Notes: a model not told the origin generated them from the letters alone. Shown: positions 38,963 to 48,248, counted from the first letter of the stretch. The stretch is 64,000 nucleotides of DNA from Brooklawnia propionicigenes (GCF_030297015.1 NZ_AP028056.1:3147970-3211969); one strand, 5' to 3'. Program-made: numbers and translations.

Positions 38963-40231
38963 TCAGCGTGCGGCGAAACGAGCGGCGACTCCCACCGCGA
39001 GCAAGGAAACGGCCGCAGCCACCACCGCAACGCCAGGAAAACCGGCAACGGCCATGACCGGGCCGCCGGCCAGCGCGGCCGCTGCCGCGGCGAACGACAT
39101 TACGGCGTCGCTGAAACCCTGAGCCGCAACACGGTGCTCCGCCGGCAGCGTCTCCACCAGCAGAGTGGAGCCGGCCACCGTGGCCGCGGACCAGCCCACG
39201 CCCAGCAGGACCAGGCAGCTGATGACCAGCAGCGTGTGATGACTGAAGGCGGCTGCACCACCGGTGGCAACGAGCAGAGCCGTCAGGCCGCCCAGCGCCG
39301 TCCGCCAGGCACCGACGCGGTCGGTGAGCCAGCCCATGATCGGAGAAAGGGCGAACATGCCGGCGATATGCAGGCTGATCGTCAACCCGATGAGCCCGAT
39401 CGTCCCCGCCTCCGCCGTGCCGGTTGCTGACTCGTGGTTCAGATGCACCGGTGTCATCGTCATCACTGCCACCATCGCGGCGTGCGCACCGGCCATGACG
39501 ACCATCACAGCGGCCGCTGCGGGATAGCGTCGGCAGACGGCCCAGCCGCCGGCAGATGACGCATCGGCACTGCCGCTGACCGGTTTGCCGTCCGCATCAA
39601 GTTCGGCTCGCACCAGCAGCGGATCAGGACGCAGCCCCCACCAGATGATCGCGCATCCGACGATCATCCCGGCCGCAGAAATGAGGAATGCTCCGGCGCT
39701 CGACGGCAGCCCGAGCGCCACGGCAACCACAGCGCCGGGAGCGACCAGATTCGGACCGAAGACAGCGCCGATGGTGATGGCCCACACGACGAACGACAGA
39801 TCGCGTCCGCGGCGCTCCGGCCGCGCCAGATCTGTGACAGCGAATCGGGCCTGCAGATTCACTGCATTCGCCACGCCCACGCCGAAGCTACCCAGCACCA
39901 AGACCGGAAATGACTGAATGATCACGGCGTACACCAACAGAACGGTGCCGACGATCGCGCCGCACAGCCCGCTCGCCAGCGCGACCCGCCGGCCCGTGCG
40001 CAAAGCCATACGTGACAGCGGGACCGCCGTGCAAGCCGTGCCGAGCGTCACAGCGGTATTGCTAGCGCCGGCCCAGACCTCGGCGCCAGCGAACTGCACG
40101 GCGAGGATCGACCCGAGCGTGAGCGTCGAGCCCGCACTCAGCCCGGAGAAGACCTGGGCAGCAGCCAGCGTCCAGACCGTCCTGCGCTGAACAGCGGCGG
40201 TATTCAGCCGAGATTGCGGGCTGTGGCTCAT
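38963..40231 (-). CDS. Major facilitator superfamily transporter
   Basis: A 422-residue carrier with twelve predicted membrane segments; a central cytoplasmic loop of about 40 hydrophilic residues (RPDPLLVRAELDADGKPVSG) separates the two six-helix halves, and SRMALRTGRRVALASG near residue 75 fits the loop 2-3 motif A position. Likely an efflux or sugar/drug transporter; the substrate cannot be read from sequence. ATG at 40231 has TAGACT 6 nt upstream. Convergent with the dehydratase. Confidence 0.85.
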   Translation of the reverse strand: MSHSPQSRLNTAAVQRRTVWTLAAAQVFSGLSAGSTLTLGSILAVQFAGAEVWAGASNTAVTLGTACTAVPLSRMALRTGRRVALASGLCGAIVGTVLLVYAVIIQSFPVLVLGSFGVGVANAVNLQARFAVTDLARPERRGRDLSFVVWAITIGAVFGPNLVAPGAVVAVALGLPSSAGAFLISAAGMIVGCAIIWWGLRPDPLLVRAELDADGKPVSGSADASSAGGWAVCRRYPAAAAVMVVMAGAHAAMVAVMTMTPVHLNHESATGTAEAGTIGLIGLTISLHIAGMFALSPIMGWLTDRVGAWRTALGGLTALLVATGGAAAFSHHTLLVISCLVLLGVGWSAATVAGSTLLVETLPAEHRVAAQGFSDAVMSFAAAAAALAGGPVMAVAGFPGVAVVAAAVSLLAVGVAARFAAR

Positions 40232-40237
40232 CGTCGG

Positions 40238-40243
40238 AGTCTA
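40238..40243 (-). promoter_or_regulatory. -10 element, leaderless start of MFS gene
   Basis: Minus-strand TAGACT, then CCGACG, then ATG at 40231. Confidence 0.55.
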
Positions 40244-40419
40244 GGCGATGGTCCGGGCACCAGTTCGGCTCAGCAGCCTCAAAAGCAGCTAACAGCCCGC
40301 TGATGCCGGCGCCATCGGCCGTACACAGTGCCTCGAGATGATCGACTCAGCTCCACCAGATCTGACGCGCCCGCGGATTGCTGATGACGAGCACCGACCT
40401 GAGACTGTCCAAATGCAGA

Positions 40420-41700
40420 TCAGCCGCCGCAGACGCTGGTGAAATCTCCCGCGAACGCCAGCACGGTCGGGGATCCGACACAGATCGAACTGGTCGGTGT
40501 GCTCCCATCGACCGTACTCAACGGCACATTGTGGCCGTATACTCGGGCTTGCACCCCGAACAATTGGGCCAGGCCGCTCGGCATCGCGGGGGAGACGACC
40601 TTGGTATCGCTCGGATCCACACCGCTGACCTCGGCGGCACGCAGGAACCCATCCGGACGGCCCATGATCTCGTCCACCAGGCCCTTGTCGATGGCTGTCT
40701 GCGGGTCGAACAGGTACGCGCCCAACTCGTTGACGATGCGGTCTGCGGGAATGCCGCGGTGCTGTGCGACATAGTCGACGAACTGCTGGTATTCGATCGC
40801 GATTCCGTTGGTGTAGGTGGCCCGCTCCTGTTCGCTCATCTCACGGAATGGATTCCCGAAATCCTTACCGGTGCCCTGAGTGAGGTATTCGTAGGTGATG
40901 CCTCCGGTGGTGATGACACCGGAGGTGAGGATATTGCCGGTGAGTCCGGTCACATCCCGGTAGTACTCGAACGGGCCCATGATCACACCGATGCTGCCGA
41001 TGAGCGTCCCGTAATCGGAGATGATCAGGTCAGCCGGGGCCATCGCGTACATGCCACCGGACGCGGCCATCGCCTGCACATAGGCGACTACCTTCTTGCC
41101 GGTGCGCTCCTGATAACGGACGATCGCGTCGGCAATCGCCCGAGCGCCACTGATGCTGCCGCCGGGAGTGTCCATCAACAAGACCACGCCGGCGTAGTCG
41201 TCGGCCTTCAGTGCGTCCAGCTGATCGGCGATCTCATAACCGTAGGTGGCCGAGCTGTACAGCGTTGCGCTCCCGGTGTTGTCGATGACTCCCGAGATGT
41301 TGATGGCGAGCAGAGTATTCGAGGCATTGGCCGGGCCCCAGACGTGGCTCATGCTGTTCTGGGCGCTGGTGGCCACGTTGCCGAGCGTGCGTCCGATCAA
41401 GCCCATGCCCAGCAGACTCACGACAGTCAGGACGAGGGCGACTGCTCCCGCGCCGACGGTGAGGCCCAGCCCGGCGCCGAAACCCTTCGCGAACGGCTGT
41501 TTGAAGCTCGACTGCGGTGCGGGCAACCGAACGGGTTGGATACCGGGATGCGGCGCCGGGGCTATCGGAGGTGCGGCCTGCGGCATCGGGCTCGGCGGTG
41601 GCACCTGCGCGGCGCTGCCGCCGGTCTGGTCCTCGCCACGGTCGGCCGGTTCGGTTGGTGCGTGAGGCGGGGGAACAGAGGACGAGTCGCTACTGCTCAT
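40420..41700 (-). CDS. SppA-like S49 family membrane protease
   Basis: A 426-residue S49-family protein. A Pro-rich cytoplasmic N-terminus of about 80 residues precedes one membrane segment (GLTVGAGAVALVLTVVSLLG). The protease domain has DTPGGSISGARAIADAI, AMAASGGMYAMAPAD with the expected nucleophile Ser214, and GTLIGSIGVIM. The lysine of the Ser-Lys dyad is usually in a KSGxxKD motif; the aligned segment here is LTQGTGKDFGNPFR, with Thr at that position. Activity may therefore be altered or use another base. ATG at 41700 is chosen for AAGGGA upstream. The 188 bp between this gene and the MFS start hold nothing I can identify. Confidence 0.8.
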   Translation of the reverse strand: MSSSDSSSVPPPHAPTEPADRGEDQTGGSAAQVPPPSPMPQAAPPIAPAPHPGIQPVRLPAPQSSFKQPFAKGFGAGLGLTVGAGAVALVLTVVSLLGMGLIGRTLGNVATSAQNSMSHVWGPANASNTLLAINISGVIDNTGSATLYSSATYGYEIADQLDALKADDYAGVVLLMDTPGGSISGARAIADAIVRYQERTGKKVVAYVQAMAASGGMYAMAPADLIISDYGTLIGSIGVIMGPFEYYRDVTGLTGNILTSGVITTGGITYEYLTQGTGKDFGNPFREMSEQERATYTNGIAIEYQQFVDYVAQHRGIPADRIVNELGAYLFDPQTAIDKGLVDEIMGRPDGFLRAAEVSGVDPSDTKVVSPAMPSGLAQLFGVQARVYGHNVPLSTVDGSTPTSSICVGSPTVLAFAGDFTSVCGG

Positions 41701-41813
41701 GGGGGACAATCCCTTCACTCATGGGGTGGATGGTGACGCCCCCAGTATTTCGGAAGATCAGCGCCCATGTGGCAGTCAGCCGGCAACGATTGGTTGCAGC
41801 ATTGCCTGGCTGC

Positions 41814-41819
41814 GACAAT
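41814..41819 (+). promoter_or_regulatory. -10 element, leaderless start of HAD gene
   Basis: GACAAT lies 6 nt before GTG at 41826. Confidence 0.4.
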
Positions 41820-41825
41820 GGGCCA

Positions 41826-42530
41826 GTGCAAAGCCAGACCAGACCAAGAGCCGTGCTGTGGGACTTCGATGGGACGGTGGCCAACACCGAGCCGGTGTGG
41901 ATCGCCTCCCAGATCGGGGTCATGGCCTCTTACGGGGTGCCGTATGCCTACGAGCAGGCCGTCAAGCTGTGCGGGGTATCCGCGGCGGTGTCGATTCGGG
42001 CGCTGTTCGATGCCCACGAAGCAGTGCACGGTGAGCCTCCGCAGATCGAGGGTCCGGCACTGTGGCAACAGATCGTCGACGGAGTGATCCAGCGGATCAA
42101 GGAAGAGCCGCTGCCCTGGCTTCCCGGTGCCCGCGAGCTGCTGATCGAGTTGCACGCCAAGGGCGTGCCGATGGCGCTGGTCTCGGCCAGCCCGCGCGAC
42201 ATGATCGACGCGGCACTGGCCAAGGTGCCAGATGGCATCTTCGACGTGGTGATCGCCGGTGACGAGATGCCTCGCAGCAAGCCCGCCCCGGACAGCTATC
42301 TGCTGGCGGCCGAGCGTCTGGGGGCAGCCGCGGACGACTGCATCGTGGTGGAGGACTCGATCTACGGCACCGCGGCAGGACGCGCGGCCGGGGCGGCGGT
42401 CATCGCGGTGCCGTGCATGCAAGACCTGGACGAACACCCCGGTCAGTTGCTGATCCCGACGCTGGCCGGACTCACAGTCAACGACCTGGCCCGGATCTGG
42501 CACGAGCTGAAGGAAGCAGCGGATGAGTGA
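41826..42530 (+). CDS. HAD-superfamily phosphatase
   Basis: A 234-residue HAD hydrolase, beta-phosphoglucomutase/phosphoglycolate-phosphatase-like. Motif I WDFDGTVANTEP near residue 12, motif II SAS near residue 122, motif III lysine in PRSKPAPDSY and motif IV VVEDS are all present; the cap is the helical C1 type. GTG at 41826 fits the leaderless pattern. It overlaps trmI by 8 bp and is probably cotranscribed. Substrate unknown. Confidence 0.88.
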   Translation: MQSQTRPRAVLWDFDGTVANTEPVWIASQIGVMASYGVPYAYEQAVKLCGVSAAVSIRALFDAHEAVHGEPPQIEGPALWQQIVDGVIQRIKEEPLPWLPGARELLIELHAKGVPMALVSASPRDMIDAALAKVPDGIFDVVIAGDEMPRSKPAPDSYLLAAERLGAAADDCIVVEDSIYGTAAGRAAGAAVIAVPCMQDLDEHPGQLLIPTLAGLTVNDLARIWHELKEAADE

Positions 42531-43473
42531 ACTCGACCCGGCGGCCTATTCCGGCGTCCACACCGGGCCGCTGCGGGCCGGCGAGTGGGTCTCGCTCACC
42601 GACGCCAAGGGACACCGCAAGTCGCTGCTGCTGGACGCGGGCAAGACCTTTCACACCACCAAGGGCGGGCTGGCGCACGACGACATCATCGGGCAGCCCG
42701 AAGGTGTGGTGGTCACCACGGTCGGTGGCCTGCAATACCTGGTCTTCCGGCCTTTGCTGAACGAATACATGGTCTCGATGCCGCGCGAGGCGGCGGTGAT
42801 CTACCCCAAGGACGCCGCGCAGATCCTGATGCGCGCCGACATCTTCCCTGGTGCCCGCGTGCTGGAGGCCGGGGTTGGTTCTGGTGCCCTCAGCCTGGCG
42901 CTGCTGCGCGCGATCGGCCCGACCGGGCAGCTGCACAGCTACGAGCGGCGAGCCGAGTTCGCCGAGGTGGCGCGGGCCAATGTCGAACAGTTCGTCGGCG
43001 GCCCGCACCCGTCGTGGACGCTGAGTCTCGGCGACCTGGCCGAGGTCATCGAGGACGAACCGATCGATCGCGCGATTCTCGACATGCTCGCACCCTGGGA
43101 CTGCCTGGAAGCAGTCGCCGGCGTGCTCGAGCCGGGCGGGATTCTGTGCTGCTACGTGGCCACCACCACCCAGATGGGACGAGTGATGGACACCCTGCGC
43201 GCCGATGGTGGGTTCACCGAGCCGACCGCGTCCGAGGTCATGGTGCGCGACTGGCACGCCGAGGGCCTGGCGATCCGGCCCGGGCACGCCACCACCGCGC
43301 ACACCGGCTTCCTGGTGATGACCCGGCGGATGGCTCCGGGGGTGATCGCTCCGCTGCGCAAGCGTCGCCCGGCGCCGGGAGCATACGGGCCCGACTACGT
43401 CGGCCCGATCCCGCGCAATGTGCGTCCCGAACATCTGGAGGCCAACCGGACGCGGGCGAGCGAACTCGGCTAA
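42523..43473 (+). CDS. trmI: tRNA (adenine-58-N1)-methyltransferase
   Basis: Methylates A58 in the T-loop of tRNAs using SAM. The 316-residue protein has the N-terminal beta-barrel region typical of TrmI, the SAM motif LEAGVGSGALSLALL near residue 112 and the FxxVRA-like SYERRAEFA. ATG at 42523 overlaps the HAD stop. In many proteasome-bearing actinobacteria trmI stands directly upstream of the mpa-dop-pup-prcB-prcA cluster; here three unrelated minus-strand genes separate trmI from prcB. Confidence 0.94.
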   Translation: MSELDPAAYSGVHTGPLRAGEWVSLTDAKGHRKSLLLDAGKTFHTTKGGLAHDDIIGQPEGVVVTTVGGLQYLVFRPLLNEYMVSMPREAAVIYPKDAAQILMRADIFPGARVLEAGVGSGALSLALLRAIGPTGQLHSYERRAEFAEVARANVEQFVGGPHPSWTLSLGDLAEVIEDEPIDRAILDMLAPWDCLEAVAGVLEPGGILCCYVATTTQMGRVMDTLRADGGFTEPTASEVMVRDWHAEGLAIRPGHATTAHTGFLVMTRRMAPGVIAPLRKRRPAPGAYGPDYVGPIPRNVRPEHLEANRTRASELG

Positions 43474-43480
43474 GCCGCGC

Positions 43481-44095
43481 CTAGTGCACGGTCTCCAGAA
43501 GCTGGCCGATGGCAGGTCGGTAGGCCTCGATCGACTCGCCGTCGGGGCGTTCGGCGGTCACGGTCACCAGAGTGCCGCCGCGATCGACCACCGCGAGCAC
43601 TGCGAAGACATCGTCCAGATGCCACACGGTGTGGCCGGAGGCCAGCGTCTCGGTGCGCACCGCGGGCAACTCAGCGCCGGCACCGATGATGGCGGAAGCC
43701 TTCTGGCGTAGAAGCGCCTCGGCTTCGGGCTCGGCACCTGGTCCGGATGACTCGATCTCGACGGCGAGCACACGATCGGGAGAACGTAGCAGCAACCCGG
43801 CATGACCGCCGAGGTAGACCCGTGGCGATCGCAGATCCGGCAGCACCGGGATCCGGAGGAGGTCGTGCACGAGTGGCTCGGCCAGCCAGTGCTGCGCCGG
43901 CGTGATGGTGACACCGTCGGCGATCTCAATAGCCTGGATGCCATCGGAGATCTCCGCCTTGGCCCGGGCCGCGTGCAGCGGGCCGAGGGTCACAGCGTAG
44001 CCAACCCCGGTCGCGATGAGCACCAGCACAATCGTGCGGATCAGCCTGCCCGCCCGGCTCAAGCGTCTGGGGGACTTGCGGCGGCCCGTACTCAT
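43481..44095 (-). CDS. Membrane-anchored protein of unknown function
   Basis: A 204-residue protein with a basic N-terminus (MSTGRRKSPRRLSRAGRLIR), one membrane segment at about residues 19-40 and an extracytoplasmic domain of about 160 residues. No family recognised. Start ATG overlaps the stop of the deacetylase gene by 4 bp (ATGA), so it is the second gene of that operon and may act with it at the cell envelope. Confidence 0.7.
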   Translation of the reverse strand: MSTGRRKSPRRLSRAGRLIRTIVLVLIATGVGYAVTLGPLHAARAKAEISDGIQAIEIADGVTITPAQHWLAEPLVHDLLRIPVLPDLRSPRVYLGGHAGLLLRSPDRVLAVEIESSGPGAEPEAEALLRQKASAIIGAGAELPAVRTETLASGHTVWHLDDVFAVLAVVDRGGTLVTVTAERPDGESIEAYRPAIGQLLETVH

Positions 44096-45648
44096 CGGCG
44101 GGTCACCTTGCCCGGCGGTATCTTGCCGCCGAACAACTGCGTCAGCGTCACGGGGGTGAAGCCGCGGTCCTGGAGACCTGCCATGACATCACTGGCTGCG
44201 GTGACCGAATCCCGGTGGGTGTCGTGGAACAAGATGATGTCGCCGGGTTTCGATACCGGCACCGAACGCTGAATCAGCGCGGCGCGGCCAGGCCCCTGCC
44301 AATCGTTGGTGTCGATCGACCAGAGGATCGCCGGTTTGCCGATGGCGGCCAGCACGGCATCGTTGACCGCACCGTACGGTGGGCGGAAGAAGGTGACGGG
44401 TTCACCCGTGATTCCCGCGATGAGATCGGCGCAGCCAACGACTTCGGCGCGGTCCTTGTCGGGCCCGACCTTGGTGAGATCGGGATGGGTCATGGTGTGG
44501 CTGCCGATGTCGTGGCCGTCGGCGGCGACGGCCCGCACGATGTCGGTGTTGCCCGTGATGTTCTTGCCCTGCATGAAGAAGGTGGCGCCGGCTTGTGCGG
44601 CCAGGAGTGTCTTCAGCAGGTCCTTGGTGTAGGGGCCGGGACCGTCGTCATAGGTCACGGCGACGCAGGTGTGCAATGAGCAGTCGACCGGCAGGCTCGC
44701 GTTCCAGGCCGGCAAACCGGCGAAGGGGGTGTTGCGCTGGTTCTCGAGCGCAGCCGCGGCGTCGGTCTGCCATCCGGCGAGCAGGTCCGAATCGGCTTCG
44801 ATGCTGGTGGCGGCGGTGGTTTGATCGAGACCCAGCCCGGCGAGTTCGGGGGAGGCGATACCGGGCGGAAGGGTGATGGTGGCCGTGCCGTCGTCCCGTT
44901 CCCGGACATCGGCGAGAGCCTGCGCCGCCAGTGCCGTCTGCTCGTCCGATGGTGGCGCGATCGGGGCGCTGCTCAGGCCACCGGCCTGGCGACGAAGCTG
45001 CTCGACGGTCCTGGTCCACACGTCGGAGGCTGCGTCCGGCTTCCAGAAAGCCGCCGCATCGGTCACGGTGCCGCCGGCGACGTCGGCATACAGCGTCGTC
45101 TTCTGATCGGCGGTCACAGTGCCGGCGGTGCCGGTGACCGTGCGCATGGTCACCCCGACGATCGAACCGAAGGCGGCAATGACCTCGCAGGTGATCGCGG
45201 TGCCTGTCGCATTGGCGGGACCGGTCGCCGGGTCGGTCAGCACCCGGTCGGCATCCCAGCCGGCGGAACCGGGTAGACAGCCACGATCGGCCAGACCGGA
45301 ACCCGACGGGAAGGCCTCCGGTGTGAACGAGAGCTGAGCCAGTGGTGCGCGGATCATCGCATCAACGCGCTTGTTGAACTCGCCCGCGCCGGCGATCTGG
45401 ACATACCGGGCCTGGTATCCGGCGGCATCATTGCGGATCCGCATGCGGATGAACCCCAGGTCGTTCAGCGCTGCGGCCGTATCGGTATCGGATGCAGCCA
45501 GCCGCACACCCGCGTGATCGTCCCAGCCCGGTGGCGTCCATCCCTCGACCGCCGGGGGCTCGGAGCAACCGGCGAGCAGCGCTAGTGCGAGGACGCCCAC
45601 CAATGGGGCTCCCGGGGCACGGCCTGGTCCAGCAGCCCGAGCGCTCAT
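44092..45648 (-). CDS. Lipoprotein polysaccharide deacetylase
   Basis: A 518-residue secreted lipoprotein. The N-terminus is a lipoprotein signal with lipobox LALLAGC. A 300-residue N-terminal region of unknown fold (SFTPEAFPSGSGLADRGC) precedes a C-terminal NodB deacetylase domain: TYDDGPGPYT (catalytic and metal Asp), HTMTHPD (metal His), RPPYG and ILFHDTH. These suggest metal-dependent N-deacetylation of peptidoglycan or another envelope glycan. ATG at 45648 has GGGGGAT upstream. First gene of a two-gene operon with 43481-44095. Confidence 0.88.
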   Translation of the reverse strand: MSARAAGPGRAPGAPLVGVLALALLAGCSEPPAVEGWTPPGWDDHAGVRLAASDTDTAAALNDLGFIRMRIRNDAAGYQARYVQIAGAGEFNKRVDAMIRAPLAQLSFTPEAFPSGSGLADRGCLPGSAGWDADRVLTDPATGPANATGTAITCEVIAAFGSIVGVTMRTVTGTAGTVTADQKTTLYADVAGGTVTDAAAFWKPDAASDVWTRTVEQLRRQAGGLSSAPIAPPSDEQTALAAQALADVRERDDGTATITLPPGIASPELAGLGLDQTTAATSIEADSDLLAGWQTDAAAALENQRNTPFAGLPAWNASLPVDCSLHTCVAVTYDDGPGPYTKDLLKTLLAAQAGATFFMQGKNITGNTDIVRAVAADGHDIGSHTMTHPDLTKVGPDKDRAEVVGCADLIAGITGEPVTFFRPPYGAVNDAVLAAIGKPAILWSIDTNDWQGPGRAALIQRSVPVSKPGDIILFHDTHRDSVTAASDVMAGLQDRGFTPVTLTQLFGGKIPPGKVTRR

Positions 45649-45680
45649 CTGTGATCCCCCGATCTTCCTCAGCCAGCAAC

Positions 45681-45720
45681 GCTGAAGCAGCATCTGACGT
45701 GCTTCAGCTTAACAAAGCTG
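45681..45720. other. Clustered inverted repeats upstream of deacetylase
   Basis: GCTGAAGC (45681-45688) and GCTTCAGC (45701-45708) form an 8-bp dyad, and CAGCTT-AACA-AAGCTG (45705-45720) forms a second adjoining hairpin. They lie in the 117 bp between the SMP-30 and deacetylase genes, so they could be a terminator for the former or an operator/promoter of the latter (TAAGCT on the minus strand is a -10 candidate). Confidence 0.4.
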
Positions 45721-45765
45721 CTTGTCGGGATCTGTTAGCGGGCGGGCGAGTCGCGGCAGTTGCGA

Positions 45766-46695
45766 TCAGAGCCGGGCCCGCAGCACATGCGAGGCGTCAC
45801 GCACGGTGGTGGGCAGCCGGTAGGCCTGCGTGGTACACAAGACGAACAGGTCGGTGCCGTCGTCTCCGCCGAAGCAGAGGTTCCCCACGTGACCCTCGGC
45901 TGAGGGAATGTAGGCGATCTCTTCGCCGCCGGGGCTGTACACGTGGACGCCGCTGAACTCCGCACTCCAGACATTGCCGAGTTCGTCGACTCTGATGCCA
46001 TCGGCGATGCCGTCCTGGACGAGGACGAAGTCTCGTCCGCCCTTGCACAGGCGTCCGTCGATCACCTTGTAGACGCGAATGGCGTGGGTGCCGTCAGGAT
46101 TCGGCTCCTCGCTCGGCAGATCGATCGAATTGTCCGAGGAGTACAGCAGCGACTCGTCGGGTGAGAAAGCCAGGCCGTTGGGCATCTCGACATCCATGAT
46201 CACCGGTTCGCATTCGCAAGTGACCGGATCGAGCCGGAAGACCCAGTGATCGCGGTACTCGAGTCGGCCGGGATGGCCTTCCCTGCCGCGGAAGATGCCG
46301 TAGGAAGGGTCGGAGAACCAGATGGTCCCGTCGGACTTCACGATGACATCATTGGGGGAGTTGAACCGGCGGCCGTGCCAGTCGCTGACCAGCGGCGCCG
46401 GTTCGTCGCCGCGGTCGACCTCGACCCAGCGGTTGCCGTGCGAGCACTGGATGACCTCGCCCTCCAGGCCTGTGGTGCGTCCGTTGGTGAACTCGACACC
46501 TTCGCGGTAGACGCTGACCAGGCCGGTGGCAGCACTCCACTGCAGGATGCGGTTGCCGGGAATGTCGCTGTAGCGCAGAGCCGCCTGCTCCGGGAGCCAG
46601 ACGGGGCCCTCCGCCCATTCGGCCAGTACCGAGCCATCACCCAGGAGTTCCAATTCGCTACCGGCCAACAGGCCAGTCTTGTCAACGAAACTCAT
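45766..46695 (-). CDS. SMP-30/gluconolactonase family protein
   Basis: A 309-residue six-bladed propeller of the SMP-30/gluconolactonase/LRE family that hydrolyses sugar lactones with a divalent metal. The metal-binding regions are visible: EGPVW near residue 30 (Glu), NSPNDVIV near 115 (Asn) and PNGLAFSPDESLLYSSDNS near 170-190 (Asn, Asp). Start ATG at 46695 has AAGGTGAG 7 nt upstream; an ATG at 46809 on the same frame would run into the prcB promoter. Divergent from prcB. Could act on aldonolactones feeding the pentonate dehydratase. Confidence 0.85.
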   Translation of the reverse strand: MSFVDKTGLLAGSELELLGDGSVLAEWAEGPVWLPEQAALRYSDIPGNRILQWSAATGLVSVYREGVEFTNGRTTGLEGEVIQCSHGNRWVEVDRGDEPAPLVSDWHGRRFNSPNDVIVKSDGTIWFSDPSYGIFRGREGHPGRLEYRDHWVFRLDPVTCECEPVIMDVEMPNGLAFSPDESLLYSSDNSIDLPSEEPNPDGTHAIRVYKVIDGRLCKGGRDFVLVQDGIADGIRVDELGNVWSAEFSGVHVYSPGGEEIAYIPSAEGHVGNLCFGGDDGTDLFVLCTTQAYRLPTTVRDASHVLRARL

Positions 46696-46796
46696 GTGTT
46701 TCTCACCTTCGTTCGTCCGGGCACCGCTGTGTGCCGCTAGCGACATCGTATAGCCATCGCCGTGGGCAGGAATCGGGCGGCGGGGCCGCCTCGGGG

Positions 46797-46802
46797 TAGG
46801 CT
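46797..46802 (+). promoter_or_regulatory. -10 element of prcB
   Basis: TAGGCT ends 9 nt before the prcB ATG, giving a leaderless or nearly leaderless message. Confidence 0.45.
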
Positions 46803-46811
46803 TTCTCAATC

Positions 46812-47579
46812 ATGGAGAACTCCGGGACCTTCGAGCTGACCAGTTCGTTCACACGCTTCGCCGAGCGCGTTGCCCCCGAAGCGTTGCCTCGGTCCGGCGG
46901 CCTGGGTACGGACTTGGCCCCGCACGGCACCACGATCGTTGCCGCGGCCTTCGACGGTGGGGTTGTGATGGCCGGCGATCGCCGGGCCACCATGGGCAAC
47001 CTGATCGCCCAGCGCGACATCGAGAAGGTCTTCGGTGCCGACGAGTACTCGATCATCGGGATTGCCGGTGTCGCGGGTATCGCGATCGAACTTGTGCGAC
47101 TGTTCCAGGTGGAGCTGCAGCACTACGAGAAGGTCGAGGGTCTTCCGCTGAGCCTGGACGGCAAGGCGAACCGGCTCGGCGCCCTGGTGCGCGGCAATCT
47201 TGACCAGGCGATGGCTGGTCTGGCCGTCATCCCGATGCTGGCCGGTTGGGATATCCAGCGTCGGCAAGGCCGCATCTTCAGCTATGACGCCACCGGCGGA
47301 CGCTACGAGGAGACCGGCTTCCACGCCATCGGATCGGGCGCGGCATTCGCGCGGGGCTCGCTGAAGAAGACCCATCGTCCGGGGCTCGGCGAGGACGCCG
47401 CGATCGCCGCTGCGATCCGCTCACTGTACGACGCGGCCGATGACGACTCGGCCACCGGCGGGCCCGACCTGGCCCGCAGTATTTTCCCGGTCGTGATGAG
47501 TGCCAGCGCCGGCGGAGTGCGCCAGCTCAGCAGCGACCAGGTCGCCGAGATCACCACCCGAGTGCTGGAGATGCTGTGA
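46812..47579 (+). CDS. prcB: 20S proteasome beta subunit
   Basis: Catalytic subunit of the actinobacterial proteasome. The 255-residue precursor has a 39-residue propeptide that ends in HG before Thr40, the expected N-terminal nucleophile after self-cleavage (GTTIVAAAF). Asp/Arg of [10 protein letters not shown] and the lysine of EKVFGADE fit the active-site set. Overlaps prcA by 4 bp. No pup, dop, mpa/arc or pafA gene is in the window. Confidence 0.96.
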   Translation: MENSGTFELTSSFTRFAERVAPEALPRSGGLGTDLAPHGTTIVAAAFDGGVVMAGDRRATMGNLIAQRDIEKVFGADEYSIIGIAGVAGIAIELVRLFQVELQHYEKVEGLPLSLDGKANRLGALVRGNLDQAMAGLAVIPMLAGWDIQRRQGRIFSYDATGGRYEETGFHAIGSGAAFARGSLKKTHRPGLGEDAAIAAAIRSLYDAADDDSATGGPDLARSIFPVVMSASAGGVRQLSSDQVAEITTRVLEML

Positions 47580-48247
47580 GTCTGCCGTTCTATGTTGCCC
47601 CCGAGCAGCAGATGAAGGACCGTGCGGAGTTCGCCCGCAAGGGGATCTCCCGTGGGCGCTCGGTGGTGGTGCTGCAGTATCGCGATGGCATCGCGTTCGT
47701 TGCGGAGAATCCCAGCCACACGCTGCACAAGGTGTCGGAAATCTACGACCGGATCGGGTTTGCCGCGGTCGGACGCTACAACGAGTTCGAGAATCTGCGG
47801 ATCGCCGGCATCCAGTACGCCGACCTGCGCGGCTATTCCTATGATCGCCGTGATGTCACCGGACGCGGGCTGGCCAACCAGTACGCCCAGCAGCTGGGGA
47901 CCACCTTCAGCTCGGGTGTCGACAAGCCTTTCGAGGTCGAACTCATCGTGGCCGAACTCGGCCCGGCCCCCCAGCAGGATCAGGTCTTCCGGATCGGATT
48001 CGACGGAACGATCACCGATGAGCCCGGCTTCACCGTGGTCGGCGGCGCCGCCGAGACTCTGCACGCGGCGATCGCCCGTGACTTCGCTGCCGACGCCGGA
48101 CTCGGGCAGGCCATCCGGCTCGCCTCCGCCGGTTTCTCCGATGGCATCGCCCTGGAGGTGGCGGTACTCGATCGGACGCGCACCCAGCTGCGCACGTTCC
48201 GCCGCATCGGATCTGCCGAACTCGGCCAGTTGTTGAGCGACGACTGA
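47576..48247 (+). CDS. prcA: 20S proteasome alpha subunit
   Basis: Non-catalytic ring that gates the proteasome chamber. The 223-residue protein starts with [20 protein letters not shown], the N-terminal gate and helix H0 region, and contains [14 protein letters not shown], all typical of PrcA. GTG at 47576 overlaps the prcB stop (GTGA). Followed one base later by tyrA. Confidence 0.95.
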   Translation: MSLPFYVAPEQQMKDRAEFARKGISRGRSVVVLQYRDGIAFVAENPSHTLHKVSEIYDRIGFAAVGRYNEFENLRIAGIQYADLRGYSYDRRDVTGRGLANQYAQQLGTTFSSGVDKPFEVELIVAELGPAPQQDQVFRIGFDGTITDEPGFTVVGGAAETLHAAIARDFAADAGLGQAIRLASAGFSDGIALEVAVLDRTRTQLRTFRRIGSAELGQLLSDD

Positions 48248-48248
48248 G

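Noticed and set aside
40232..40419. A small gene or terminator in the gap between the MFS and SppA-like genes
   Set aside because: No conserved frame on either strand and no hairpin strong enough to call.
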